In this document: piece after piece, positions 56,860 through 64,000 of the stretch | Position numbering within the stretch: the first letter of the stretch is position 1 | Layout of the letters: each line of letters begins with the position of its first letter | Assembly: GCA_910589555.1 (NCBI GenBank) | Contig: CAJUTE010000007.1 | Span: 1 to 64,000 of the forward strand | Reading direction: 5' to 3' | DNA length: 64,000 nucleotides | Source: an uncultured Muribaculum sp. | Lineage (GTDB): Bacteria; Bacteroidota; Bacteroidia; Bacteroidales; Muribaculaceae | Made by a program: the position numbers and the translations under genes | The notes under the pieces: model-generated | Database searches by the model: none | Seen by the model: the letters and a program-made list of their open reading frames with translations, nothing else | What the model was told of the DNA's origin: nothing

Positions 56860-57288
56860 TTACAGTGATAAGTGGAGTATTGGAAATGCCTTGCCCTCCA
56901 TGTCATGTTCGTCGCGTGATATTATATGAAACCCCTTTGCCTTGTAAAATTCCAGCGCGAGCGGATTCTGTTCGTTCACATCGACCGAGTTTGCTCCCAA
57001 TGAGATGGCGTGCTTGAGAAGCCGCGATCCATACCCCTTGCCTCGCAAGCTGTCGTCAATGAACAGCATTTCAATCATGTTGCCTGATAAACCGATGAAT
57101 CCGGCAATGGTGTCACGGTCGGCTATGCAATACAAATCAACATTCGGGAAATACACCGGAATCATGGCTTCCCGAAATTCAGTTATATCCTTTTCGCTAA
57201 GAAATGTATGCGAGGCTCTTACCGAGCGTTCCCATATATCAACGAGAGTAGGATAGTCTTTCTCTTCACATTTTTTGATCTGGTCCAT
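56860..57288 (-). CDS. GNAT acetyltransferase, YjaB-like
   Basis: 142 residues starting at MDQIKKCEEKDYPTLVDIWE; an earlier TTG at 57300 lies inside the promoter box and is rejected. CoA motif LFIDDSLRGKGYGSRLLKHAI and VDVNEQNPLALEFYKAKGF as in YjaB. First gene of the three-gene unit and close to leaderless. Confidence 0.85.
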   Translation of the reverse strand: MDQIKKCEEKDYPTLVDIWERSVRASHTFLSEKDITEFREAMIPVYFPNVDLYCIADRDTIAGFIGLSGNMIEMLFIDDSLRGKGYGSRLLKHAISLGANSVDVNEQNPLALEFYKAKGFHIISRDEHDMEGKAFPILHLSL

Positions 57289-57297
57289 ATCTATATG

Positions 57298-57305
57298 CAA
57301 AGATA
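57298..57305 (-). promoter_or_regulatory. Promoter of the GNAT-GNAT-ydeI unit
   Basis: Reverse strand TATCTTTG fits TAnnTTTG. It ends only 9 bases before the ATG at 57288, so the mRNA would have about 0-3 leader bases. No TTTG at the usual spacing. Confidence 0.45.
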
Positions 57306-57352
57306 AAGTTTTTTCTCTAATTGCTGATGAAATGGAGGCTATTCATGCTCTG

Positions 57353-57384
57353 TTTGACAATATGAATATTTATGAGTAAATTTG
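57353..57384 (+). promoter_or_regulatory. Promoter of the SMR-PNPOx unit
   Basis: TTTG at 57353-57356 and TAAATTTG at 57377-57384, 20 bases apart. Transcription starts near 57391, leaving a 64-base leader. Confidence 0.65.
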
Positions 57385-57454
57385 CGGTCTGATATTACCT
57401 TGGAAGGAGACGCCGGATATTGCTGCAGCCCTCAATAGGAGATCAGTTTGAGAT

Positions 57455-57778
57455 ATGAATTGGATTCTTCTCATAATTGCCGGATGCTTTGAAACAGGCT
57501 TTGCTTTTTGTCTCGGCAAAATGAAAGGGTTATCGGGAACTCCGTGGTGCCTGTGGGGCATCGGTTTTCTGTTGTGTCTGATACTTAGCATGGTCTTGCT
57601 GTCGAAATCGGTGCAGACCATCCCCATTGGCACTGCTTATCCTGTTTGGACCGGTATTGGTGCCGTAGGCACGGTAATTGTCGGAATTTTATTCTTCAAT
57701 GAGCCGGCTACATTCGGAAGACTGTTTTTTATCACCACCCTTATACTGTCAATTGTAGGACTTAAATTCATGCACTGA
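57455..57778 (+). CDS. SMR exporter of the Gdx/SugE (guanidinium) type
   Basis: 107 residues, four membrane segments. The conserved carboxylate is E13 in GCFETGFAF. The core IPIGTAYPVWTGIGAVGT matches the guanidinium exporters, not the drug-type SMR proteins. It exports guanidinium with protons as a dual-topology dimer in known cases. No guanidine riboswitch consensus was recognised in its 64-base leader. Its stop overlaps the next start by 1 base (TGATG). Confidence 0.88.
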   Translation: MNWILLIIAGCFETGFAFCLGKMKGLSGTPWCLWGIGFLLCLILSMVLLSKSVQTIPIGTAYPVWTGIGAVGTVIVGILFFNEPATFGRLFFITTLILSIVGLKFMH

Positions 57779-58263
57779 TGGAAAGAAAGATGCGTCGTTT
57801 CAAACAACAGCTTACCGCTGACCAAAGCGTTGAGATTCTCCGCAATGCTACTTCCGGAGTCTTGGCATTGTGTGGTGCGGATATGGAGCCTTACGGGGTA
57901 CCGTTGAGCCATGTTTATGCCAATGGAAAAATATATTTTCACTCAGCCCTTAGCGGGCATAAAGTGGATATTTTGAAGCATAATGCCAAGGCGTCATTTA
58001 CGGTTATAGCTCAGGATGAGATCCATCCGGAGACATATACTACATATTTCCAAAGTGTGATAGTGTTCGGCACCGTAAGAATTATTGAGGATGAAGCTGC
58101 TAAAATGCAGGCGCTTGAAATTTTGGGGCGCCGATGCAACCCTGATGATGCCGAGGGGTTGGAGAAAGAAATTGCGAGCGGCTTCTCGCGATGCCTGATG
58201 CTTGAAATGAGCATCGACAGGATGACAGGCAAACAGTCAATCGAACTGGTGAACCTTGAATAG
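57778..58263 (+). CDS. Pyridoxamine 5'-phosphate oxidase-like flavin-binding protein
   Basis: 161 residues of the NimA-like/PNPOx family. GVPLSHVYANGKIYFHSALSGHKVDILK is the FMN-binding block; RCLMLEMSIDRMTGK near the end. Such proteins reduce or bind small substrates such as nitroimidazoles, or just flavin. Coupled to the SMR gene by a one-base overlap, which implies a joint response. Function not shown. Confidence 0.82.
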   Translation: MERKMRRFKQQLTADQSVEILRNATSGVLALCGADMEPYGVPLSHVYANGKIYFHSALSGHKVDILKHNAKASFTVIAQDEIHPETYTTYFQSVIVFGTVRIIEDEAAKMQALEILGRRCNPDDAEGLEKEIASGFSRCLMLEMSIDRMTGKQSIELVNLE

Positions 58264-58361
58264 GAGATTGCCTATGATACGATTACGAGATTGCTGATGA
58301 ATTCTGAAATCAGACCAGTCTAAAGTGCTAAAAATCCGAAGAAAAGGGTCTGGGGATCCTA

Positions 58362-58589
58362 TTAGCATATTTCCCAGTGTCCACCCTTGTCAGGGCCGAC
58401 ACGACGTATCTTTCCAGATTCTTGCAGTGCCTTAAGATGTTTGGAAACAGCCCTGTCTGAAATATTTAACATTTTTGCCAACAGTGAAATGGTAATTTCA
58501 GAATTGTTGGAAATTGCTATTATAATCTTATCTCTGAACTTTTCTCCTTGGCTTCGACATCTTGAGGATTTGAGGATCCAAATGAACAC
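58362..58589 (-). pseudogene. C-terminal remnant of an AlbA-type ATP-binding protein
   Basis: 75 codons starting with GTG and giving EKFRDKIIIAISNNSEITISLLAKMLNISDRAVSKHLKALQESGKIRRVGPDKGGHWEIC in pieces (not written in full here): a winged-helix piece ending KIRRVGPDKGG and HWEI. This is the usual C-terminal helix-turn-helix of AlbA_2-domain ATP-binding proteins. The N-terminal 300-400 residues are absent, so it is a fragment. Confidence 0.7.
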
Positions 58590-58590
58590 G

Positions 58591-58620
58591 CCACCCCGAC
58601 AGAATGCTCTGCCGGGGTGG
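58591..58620 (-). terminator. Hairpin downstream of higA
   Basis: CCACCCCGACAG (58591-58602) pairs with CTGCCGGGGTGG (58609-58620) with one mismatch and a 6-base loop; three outer pairs extend it. On the reverse strand it follows the higA stop by 22 bases, consistent with a terminator, but the U-run is poor. Confidence 0.5.
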
Positions 58621-58642
58621 TGTATTCTTGTGCTGTTGTATC

Positions 58643-58983
58643 TTATAATGCTGCAATCTTACGGATATTTGCAAGACGGCTCATGAAAGTTGAGTCAGAC
58701 TTTGCTTTTTGCATATTGTAGTCTGCCTGAAGTTGCAAAAACATATTTGCGGATATGCCCAACGCAGCTTCAAGCAAAAGAGCCAATTCTGTATTCACGC
58801 CACGTTTGCCGTTTATTACTTCATTCAGCAACGACGGCGATACTCCAATCTGCTCCGCAAGTTTGGCTTGTGTCAAGTGACGTTCTTCCAACTCATCGCG
58901 TATAAGTTCTCCGGGTGAGTCGGCTCAAAAGAAGTCAGATTGTTGGCAATCATTGACGGGTCGATGTTCAGAAGTGTTATCAT
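58643..58983 (-). pseudogene. higA: higA antitoxin gene broken by a one-base deletion
   Basis: The ATG at 58981-58983 gives MITLLNIDPSMIANNLTS then FEPTHP, the normal HigA N-terminus, but the frame then goes wrong. The correct continuation (GELIRDELEERHLTQAKLAEQI and the Xre helix-turn-helix GVSPSLLNEVINGKRGVN) is in the next frame. One G is missing near 58911-58914 (CCGGAGAA where CCGGGAGAA is needed). No intact HigA is made unless reading is shifted. Confidence 0.8.
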
Positions 58984-58984
58984 A

Positions 58985-59250
58985 TCAGTCGTAATGGTTT
59001 GAGAGTTCAACAATATTGCAGATAGTCAGGATTGGCTCTTCAAGATTTTCAGTCAAAGAAAACTCAATGCGGTACTGATCGTTGACTTTTACCAAAAATA
59101 GCCCTTTCTTATCCCCGTGCAGTGCCTCAAAATGCAAGGACTTGATGGGATAAAGTTCCTCTTTTGAAGTTGCCATCATCAGATAGTTTATTCTATCTGT
59201 TGTTATTCTGTGATTGTTTCTTTCTTCCTTTCTCGGCTAAGTGCATCATA
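58985..59250 (-). pseudogene. higB: higB toxin gene, degenerate
   Basis: An intact C-terminal part (SLHFEALHGDKKGLF, VNDQYRIEFSL, ILTICNIVELSNHYD) reads in one frame from 59179 down. The preceding frame MMHLAEKGRKKQSQNN reads as the HigB N-terminal part but in a different frame, with a stop in between, so a frameshift separates them. The first strand (MKIEF type) is missing. It is a RelE/HigB-type mRNA interferase remnant. Confidence 0.65.
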
Positions 59251-59330
59251 TGGTTAACCCTCCATCCTCACCAACCGGAAATATCTACTGACCCCAAAGT
59301 TGTCTATATTCTGTCTATGCCTTTTACAGA

Positions 59331-59363
59331 AAAGCCTTGCAGCTTTCTGAGCTACAAGGCTTT
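59331..59363 (-). terminator. Terminator of tRNA-Ser
   Basis: AAAGCCTTG (59331-59339) pairs with CAAGGCTTT (59355-59363), with AGCT/AGCT pairs inside. On the reverse strand it lies 14 bases after the tRNA and is followed by TTTTCTG. Confidence 0.7.
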
Positions 59364-59376
59364 AAAGGTATTTCAG

Positions 59377-59461
59377 CGGAGAGAGAGGGATTCGAACCCC
59401 CGGAGGTGTGACCCTCAACGGTTTTCAAGACCGCCGCAATCGACCACTCTGCCATCTCTCC
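59377..59461 (-). tRNA. tRNA-Ser (anticodon UGA)
   Basis: 85 bases on the reverse strand. The acceptor stem GGAGAGA pairs with TCTCTCC and is followed by discriminator G. The anticodon loop CTTGAAA gives UGA; the long variable arm GAGG-GTCACA-CCTC is that of a serine tRNA; the T-arm has GTTCGAA. CCA is not encoded. Confidence 0.96.
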
Positions 59462-59499
59462 ATGTCGTGGTTGACGGGTGCAAAGGTATGGAGTTTTTT

Positions 59500-59997
59500 T
59501 TAACTGTGCAAATTTTTGGAGATAAAATCGCGCATGAAATGCGATTTTTTTTTGTCGTCAAATGCGGAGTAAGGTATGTAGATTATTGAATAGGCTGATA
59601 GTGAGAGAAATAATATGATTCCTGTTGAAGATGCTTTGTAGGAAGAAATTTTTGACCATGGAATGATTTCCGGGTCACGTGGGAGTGTCGTGTCGTCATG
59701 GGGGAGGTAATTTATGAGCAAGCCTTCGCTGTCGCACGACACAGTGTGGGGCAGGAGTGAGTATCGAGCCTCGGGCGACATGGCATGGTAGAAGTACACT
59801 ATCATCATTATAGGCGGGATGATGACGAATATATACATGAGCGCCACAATGACAAGTCTTAAATCAAAAAGAGTTCCGAAGAAAAGCAGTATGACAGGTG
59901 GAAGCGATAGAATCAGAATATGTTTTTTGATCCATTGCTTCATTATAATTCCGGTGAGAGTTGATGCTTCAACTTTAAATGGCTCGGTGGTAATCAT
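59500..59997 (-). CDS. Small membrane protein of the YcxB type
   Basis: 165 residues from the ATG MITTEPFKVEASTL; a later ATG (MKQWIKKHIL, 59943) is an alternative. Two membrane segments (about 28-45 and 50-72) and a soluble C-terminal region (VSCDSEGLLINYLPHDD, IPWSKISSYKASS, IPYSAFDDKKK), the pattern of YcxB-like proteins. It is divergent from the efflux operon and shares its upstream region. A -7 box lies right at the start codon. Confidence 0.65.
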   Translation of the reverse strand: MITTEPFKVEASTLTGIIMKQWIKKHILILSLPPVILLFFGTLFDLRLVIVALMYIFVIIPPIMMIVYFYHAMSPEARYSLLPHTVSCDSEGLLINYLPHDDTTLPRDPEIIPWSKISSYKASSTGIILFLSLSAYSIIYIPYSAFDDKKKSHFMRDFISKNLHS

Positions 59998-60002
59998 AGT
60001 TG

Positions 60003-60010
60003 CAAAGATA
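60003..60010 (-). promoter_or_regulatory. Candidate -7 element of the YcxB-like gene
   Basis: Reverse strand TATCTTTG matches TAnnTTTG and ends 5 bases before the ATG at 59997. A leaderless message would result. No TTTG at 19-21 bases. Confidence 0.45.
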
Positions 60011-60036
60011 GGAAATGTGAGGAAAAAATTGACCGA

Positions 60037-60086
60037 TTGTCCGTACAATAAAGCGGACAGTTACAAAAGTGTCCGCTTTCGGACAA
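60037..60086. promoter_or_regulatory. Four TGTCCG half-sites, candidate enhancer for an activator
   Basis: TGTCCG (60038-60043), CGGACA (60054-60059), TGTCCG (60070-60075) and CGGACA (60080-60085) alternate in direction. The outer pair extends to TTGTCCG/CGGACAA. The last two form TGTCCG-CTTT-CGGACA. AAAGCGGACA (60050-60059) and TGTCCGCTTT (60070-60079) make a 10-bp inverted repeat. Their position about 70-115 bases upstream of the sigma-54-like start suits an NtrC-type activator. Confidence 0.65.
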
Positions 60087-60128
60087 CTAAGAAAATACTA
60101 AAGTAATGATAATTAGACAATTATATTT

Positions 60129-60146
60129 TTGGCGCGGTAAATGCAT
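60129..60146 (+). promoter_or_regulatory. Sigma-54-type promoter of the efflux operon
   Basis: TTGGCGCGGTAAATGCAT has GG at 60131-60132 and GC at 60143-60144, separated by exactly 10 bases, matching TGGCAC-N5-TTGCA with one change (A to G) in the -24 element. Transcription would start near 60156, 22 bases before the start codon. No TAnnTTTG box is present. Confidence 0.6.
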
Positions 60147-60177
60147 ATTAATTGGCATAAAGAAAAATTTTTAATAA

Positions 60178-61425
60178 ATGGACAGACAGATATCTAAAGA
60201 AGAACAGAGACGTGCAAAAATTAAGAAGATGCTTCCTTATATAATAGGAGGCGCCGTTGTGGTGATATTGTCAGTGGTGCTGATGGTGGTTATGCGTGCA
60301 AGTGTGAGCCGAAGTGACTTGATGCTTGCCACGGTTGATACCGGTTCAATCCAGACTTCAATCACCGGTTCGGGAAAAGTGGTGCCGGCTTTTGAAGAGA
60401 TTATAACTTCGCCGATCAGCACACGCGTGGTTGAGGTGTATTGCAAAGCCGGTGACAGCGTGGATGTGGGCACTCCGTTGTTGAGGCTTGACTTGCAGAG
60501 CACCGAGACGGAACTTAACAAGCTCAAGGATCAGATTCAGATGAAGCGATATGAACTCGACCAGCAGCAAGTGAATAATGACACAAAAATCAAGGATCTC
60601 GCGATGCAGGTGAAAGTAAAGGAGATGGCGGTGAACCGCATGGAGGTCGAACTCCGCAATGAACGCTATCTCGACAGTCTCGGGTCGGGCACAGGCGATA
60701 AGGTGAAGGAGGCTGAATTGAAGTTCAACACCGGAAAATTGGAGCTTGAGCAGATGCGTCAGAAGCTTCAGAGCGAGCGCCGCATCACTGATGCCGATCT
60801 TAAAGTGAAAAATCTTGAGATAAACATAGCCGAAAAGAATCTCGGTGAGATGAACCGCACTCTTGACGATGCCCGCATACGAGCTCCGAGAAAGGCTACT
60901 CTCACTTATGTCAACGACCAGATAGGGCAGAAGATTTCGGAAGGGGAGCAGATAGCCATAATTTCCGATCTCAGCCACTTTAAGGTGGATGGCGAGCTTG
61001 CCGATTCCTATGGCGACCGTATAGGCGTGGGGTCAAAAGCGATGGTGAAGTTAGGTCGACAGCAGCTTCCGGGATTTGTGGCAAATGTCACTCCGCTATC
61101 CCGCAACGGTGTCATTTCATTCACTGTGCGTCTTGACGATGACAACTACAGCGGTTTGCGTTCCGGACTTAAGACTGACGTCTACATCTTGTGCGACCTG
61201 ATGGAGGATGTGACACGCATAAAGAACGGCACATTTTACACAGGTCCGGGCTCCTACGAGCTGTTTGTGATGACTTCCGACGATGAACTCGAGCGCCGCA
61301 CAGTGAGGCTGGGAGAAAGCAATTATGAGTATGTCGAGGTTATCAGCGGGCTCCAGCCGGGAGAAAAGGTGGTTCTTAACGACATGAAGCGTTTCAAGGA
61401 CTCTTCTAAAGTGAAAGTGAAGTAA
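60178..61425 (+). CDS. Efflux periplasmic adaptor (HlyD/MacA family)
   Basis: 415 residues. One N-terminal membrane segment (about 20-42), a barrel-sandwich region (about 60-95 and 225-260), a long coiled coil (about 100-215, LDLQSTETELNKLKDQIQ), and a beta domain. It joins inner-membrane transporter to an outer-membrane channel. It is followed by two FtsX-type permeases, as in MacAB-like systems of Bacteroidota. The promoter is sigma-54-like. Confidence 0.9.
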   Translation: MDRQISKEEQRRAKIKKMLPYIIGGAVVVILSVVLMVVMRASVSRSDLMLATVDTGSIQTSITGSGKVVPAFEEIITSPISTRVVEVYCKAGDSVDVGTPLLRLDLQSTETELNKLKDQIQMKRYELDQQQVNNDTKIKDLAMQVKVKEMAVNRMEVELRNERYLDSLGSGTGDKVKEAELKFNTGKLELEQMRQKLQSERRITDADLKVKNLEINIAEKNLGEMNRTLDDARIRAPRKATLTYVNDQIGQKISEGEQIAIISDLSHFKVDGELADSYGDRIGVGSKAMVKLGRQQLPGFVANVTPLSRNGVISFTVRLDDDNYSGLRSGLKTDVYILCDLMEDVTRIKNGTFYTGPGSYELFVMTSDDELERRTVRLGESNYEYVEVISGLQPGEKVVLNDMKRFKDSSKVKVK

Positions 61426-61461
61426 TTAAAAAACGGAAAGATATAAAAAAACAGTGTGATT

Positions 61462-62772
61462 ATGAATTTAGTCCAATCATTTAAGCAAACCGTCGAAGAG
61501 GCTCGAAGCAATCCGGGATTCACCTCTCTCTACGTGGGCGGTGTGGCGTTTGCGGTGGCATTTACCATGATTTTTGCTATCCTCTATTATGTGAGACTGG
61601 CGCCGATATATCCTGAATATAACCGCGACACCACAATGTACATTAAAAATATATCAGTGCGCCACGATGCCACTAGCAGTGAGTCGATGGGAACTCTCGG
61701 GTTGCCTTTTGTCGATGAATTTATCTCTAAGCTGCACAATTATGAATATATGTCGGTGATGTCGTTCACGATGGCTACATTTGTGCAGCCTGCCGACGGA
61801 AGCGGCGACTTCAAAGTGCTGAGAAACATCGTCGACCCGAATTTTTTCAAGCTGTATGAATATGAGTTTCTTGCAGGTCGTCCGTTTTCAGAGGCTGAGA
61901 TGGATGCGGGGATAAAATGTGCGGTGATTTCCGAGGATGTCGCCAACCGTCTTTATGGCAGTCCGGAGTCGGCAGTCGGTAAGGATATCACGTTTGGCTA
62001 CATAAACTTTAAGATTGTGGGGATTGTGAAGCCGGGCACTTCGATGTTTGACAGCTCATTCGCCCAAATCTTCAGCCCTTATACAGCGGAGGATGGTTAT
62101 ACCAGAATGTCAAATCAAAACAATGCAAGACGTCTTCTGGGACGATATATGCTTGCCTTCAAACTGAAAGATGATGAGCAAAAAGAGGCATTTAAGGCAG
62201 AGATGGAGGATATGCTCCGCAAGATCAATGCAGCCGATACCACAGGTTGGGTCACGAGAGTCAACGAGTTTGTGAGCAACACTGAAATGGTGTTCAGAGA
62301 GAACAATGAGGAGACCGATCTGCTGGCTAATATAAAACCGTATCTCACATTGCTGCTTGTGCTTCTGATCATACCTGCTATAAATATAAGCGGCATGATA
62401 GGGGGGCAGATGGATCGCCGCATGGCAGAGATGGGATTGCGTCGCAGTTTCGGCGGCAGCAAGTCGGAATTATGCCGGCAGGTGATGTTTGAGAACCTTA
62501 TTCTCACAATTTTCGGCGGACTGGTGGGGCTTGTAGTGGCATGGATAGTACTCTATTCATTTAAGGGAACCATTCTCGGATTGGTAGGCAACAGTTGGAA
62601 CTATCTCGGCGACATTGTTGAGGCTGAAGTGACAGGCGAAATGCTTTTTGCTCCTGCGGTGTTCCTCGGCGCGTTGCTGATATGCATAATATTGAACATT
62701 CTCTCGGCATACATTCCGGTGAAGTTTGCTCTGCGCCGTCCTATTGTTTCATCCATTAATGCTAAGAAATAG
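61462..62772 (+). CDS. ABC transporter permease, MacB/FtsX type
   Basis: 436 residues from the ATG MNLVQSFKQTVEEARSNPGF; a GTG 6 bases earlier is an alternative. Membrane segment about 25-47, a large periplasmic MacB-PCD domain (about 50-290) and three C-terminal membrane segments with RRMAEMGLRRSFGGSKSEL, typical of FtsX-type permeases. Probably pairs with the permease encoded next and an ATPase lying beyond the window. Confidence 0.88.
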   Translation: MNLVQSFKQTVEEARSNPGFTSLYVGGVAFAVAFTMIFAILYYVRLAPIYPEYNRDTTMYIKNISVRHDATSSESMGTLGLPFVDEFISKLHNYEYMSVMSFTMATFVQPADGSGDFKVLRNIVDPNFFKLYEYEFLAGRPFSEAEMDAGIKCAVISEDVANRLYGSPESAVGKDITFGYINFKIVGIVKPGTSMFDSSFAQIFSPYTAEDGYTRMSNQNNARRLLGRYMLAFKLKDDEQKEAFKAEMEDMLRKINAADTTGWVTRVNEFVSNTEMVFRENNEETDLLANIKPYLTLLLVLLIIPAINISGMIGGQMDRRMAEMGLRRSFGGSKSELCRQVMFENLILTIFGGLVGLVVAWIVLYSFKGTILGLVGNSWNYLGDIVEAEVTGEMLFAPAVFLGALLICIILNILSAYIPVKFALRRPIVSSINAKK

Positions 62773-62776
62773 AATT

Positions 62777-64000
62777 ATGATAAAGTTGATTTTTAAGAAT
62801 CTCTGGGCTCGCCGCCGTCGCAACGCGTGGGTGTTGATCGAGCTTATCCTCATCACTATAGTCGCTTGGGTTGTGCTTGATCCTGCAATCGTTTCGGGCT
62901 ATTATTTCTCGCTCGACTCAGGATATGATGTGGATCGTCTTGTGACTTTGGATCTGTTGGAAATTCCGGAAGGCGGCAGGGGCTATGACGAGGCGAGCGC
63001 CGAAACCCGCATGGACGACGTGCATCGTCTGCTCGACAAGGTGAGAAGCAATCAGCAGGTGGAGACGGCTACTATAACTTCGTTTCAGATATTTGAGAGC
63101 GGCTCTTTGAATGTGAGCAGCTTCCCCAAGGACTCAGCCGACGGATGTTATGTGGTGGTAAAGTTTTTCCCTAACACTGATTTTTTCAAAACTTTCGGCA
63201 TAAAAGGGCTTGACGGCAATGTGTTCAACGAGCCGCCGGTGTCAGGCAACGATATAATCATAAGCCGCAGCGTGGGCGATATCATGCACCCCGGCATTAA
63301 TCCGTTGGGACATTATCTTAATGAAGGCACTGATTCCACAGCAAAACACTTTGACTGGGACCGCAATAAACTTATCGCCGGAGTGACTGATGAAGCTATC
63401 TACCGCTCCTATATGGGACGCAGCCCCATTATCTACAAATATGATAAGGAGAGAAAGGTCAAGTATGCAGGCGATCTTAAGATTGTGATAAGGCTTAAAC
63501 CGGGTGTGAATCCCGACAGGTTCATCGTCGACTATTCGCCGGTTGTAAACTCCGAGCTTAAAGCCGGAAATGTATATGCCCACTCTCCGATGACATTTGA
63601 GGACCGTCGTGATTCAACCGCTCGTGAGACAAGAAACAAATATGTGATTTCGCTTGCGTTGGCGCTCTTCTTCTTCGTGAATCTGTGCCTCGGCATTATC
63701 GGAACATTCTACTTGCAGACGAGAACCCGCAGCCGCGACACCGGCGTGATGCGTTCCTTCGGCGCCACTCCGAGCTACGTGCTTCGGGAGATAATGAGCG
63801 AAGGGTGGATCATGACCACGCTTGCCTGGATCATAGGATGCGGACTATATTGCATCTATGCAAAGAAGCATGGGCTATATGAAGCCGAGGGTGTGTTCTG
63901 GGGACATTCCGACACAATAATATCGGTGTTGCCGCAATGGTGTGATTTCTTTTGGTCACATTTTTGGGTGGTTTCCGGAATCATCTATGTGGCTCTGATT
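62777..64000 (+). CDS. Second ABC transporter permease, MacB/FtsX type (partial)
   Basis: Starts MIKLIFKNLWARRRRNAWVLIE, 4 bases after the previous gene, and stays open to the window end (408 codons). Membrane segment about 20-40, a MacB-PCD-like periplasmic domain, and the FtsX motif RDTGVMRSFGATPSYVLREIM. The two permeases would form the heterodimer of a tripartite efflux pump. The 3' end is outside the window. Confidence 0.85.
   Translation, partial: MIKLIFKNLWARRRRNAWVLIELILITIVAWVVLDPAIVSGYYFSLDSGYDVDRLVTLDLLEIPEGGRGYDEASAETRMDDVHRLLDKVRSNQQVETATITSFQIFESGSLNVSSFPKDSADGCYVVVKFFPNTDFFKTFGIKGLDGNVFNEPPVSGNDIIISRSVGDIMHPGINPLGHYLNEGTDSTAKHFDWDRNKLIAGVTDEAIYRSYMGRSPIIYKYDKERKVKYAGDLKIVIRLKPGVNPDRFIVDYSPVVNSELKAGNVYAHSPMTFEDRRDSTARETRNKYVISLALALFFFVNLCLGIIGTFYLQTRTRSRDTGVMRSFGATPSYVLREIMSEGWIMTTLAWIIGCGLYCIYAKKHGLYEAEGVFWGHSDTIISVLPQWCDFFWSHFWVVSGIIYVALI

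Noticed and set aside
57391..57454. Guanidine riboswitch before the SMR exporter
   Set aside because: I looked for the conserved loops of the guanidine-I, -II and -III classes in the short leader and saw none.

Overview
The window is a chromosomal segment of a Bacteroidota bacterium, order Bacteroidales, most likely a gut Muribaculaceae-type organism. The family assignment is inference. Support comes from TAnnTTTG-type promoters (often with TTTG/TTG 19-21 bases upstream), few Shine-Dalgarno sequences, the L28-L33-DUF4295 cluster, a full Bat (aerotolerance) operon, ECF sigma/anti-sigma pairs beside outer-membrane barrels, and SusC-like plug/barrel proteins. Nearly all of it is core housekeeping sequence. 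Accessory character is confined to about 51.1-53.2 kb and 58.2-59.4 kb.

Layout. 0-2.7 kb: thrS-infC-rpmI (translation). 2.8-4.3 kb: a universal stress protein and a small DNA-binding protein. 4.3-12.8 kb: the moxR-DUF58-batA-batB-batC-batD-batE operon on the minus strand. 12.9-16.4 kb: an ABC-F ATPase followed by two HU-fold proteins; the second is a predicted membrane protein with a C-terminal LysM domain. 16.6-20.3 kb: ECF sigma factor, short anti-sigma factor and STN-type outer-membrane receptor. 20.4-22.3 kb: glutamine-dependent NAD synthetase. 22.6-24.2 kb: a small barrel protein, then rpmB-rpmG-DUF4295 with a strong terminator. 24.4-28.5 kb: pta-ackA (acetate and ATP), ddh (DAP/lysine) and lgt (lipoprotein maturation). 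28.5-38.4 kb: an esterase lipoprotein, ugd, kup, gpmA, a UreF-like protein, two NlpC/P60 hydrolases and a lysE-CBM9-DUF4923 operon. 38.5-45.9 kb: the cell-shape operon purH-mreB-mreC-mreD-mrdA-rodA. 46-51.1 kb: flavoprotein, MATE exporter, HAD phosphatase, nadC and rlmH.

51.1-52.2 kb has no convincing gene. It holds an array of short hairpins, many with a TGAAA loop, then a promoter-like element that matches base for base the spacing of one upstream of pta, then a MITE-like inverted repeat that supplies the stop codon of a neighbouring regulator. 52.2-58.3 kb carries a winged-helix regulator with a membrane protein, a barrel protein with a DUF2141-type partner, YdeI and two GNAT acetyltransferases, and an SMR exporter coupled to a flavin-binding protein. 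58.3-59.3 kb is gene debris (an AlbA-type ATPase tail and a doubly frameshifted higBA module) beside a tRNA-Ser(UGA). 60-64 kb is an ABC-type efflux operon (adaptor plus two permeases, running off the window) behind a sigma-54-like promoter and a symmetrical four-half-site array that looks like an enhancer.

The observations most worth following are the sigma-54/enhancer arrangement at 60.04-60.15 kb, the shared 49-base promoter element at 24.23 and 51.61 kb with the hairpin array beside the second copy, the HU-transmembrane-LysM protein, and the series of promoters placed so close to start codons that the mRNAs should be leaderless. No CRISPR array, prophage or intact insertion sequence was seen.
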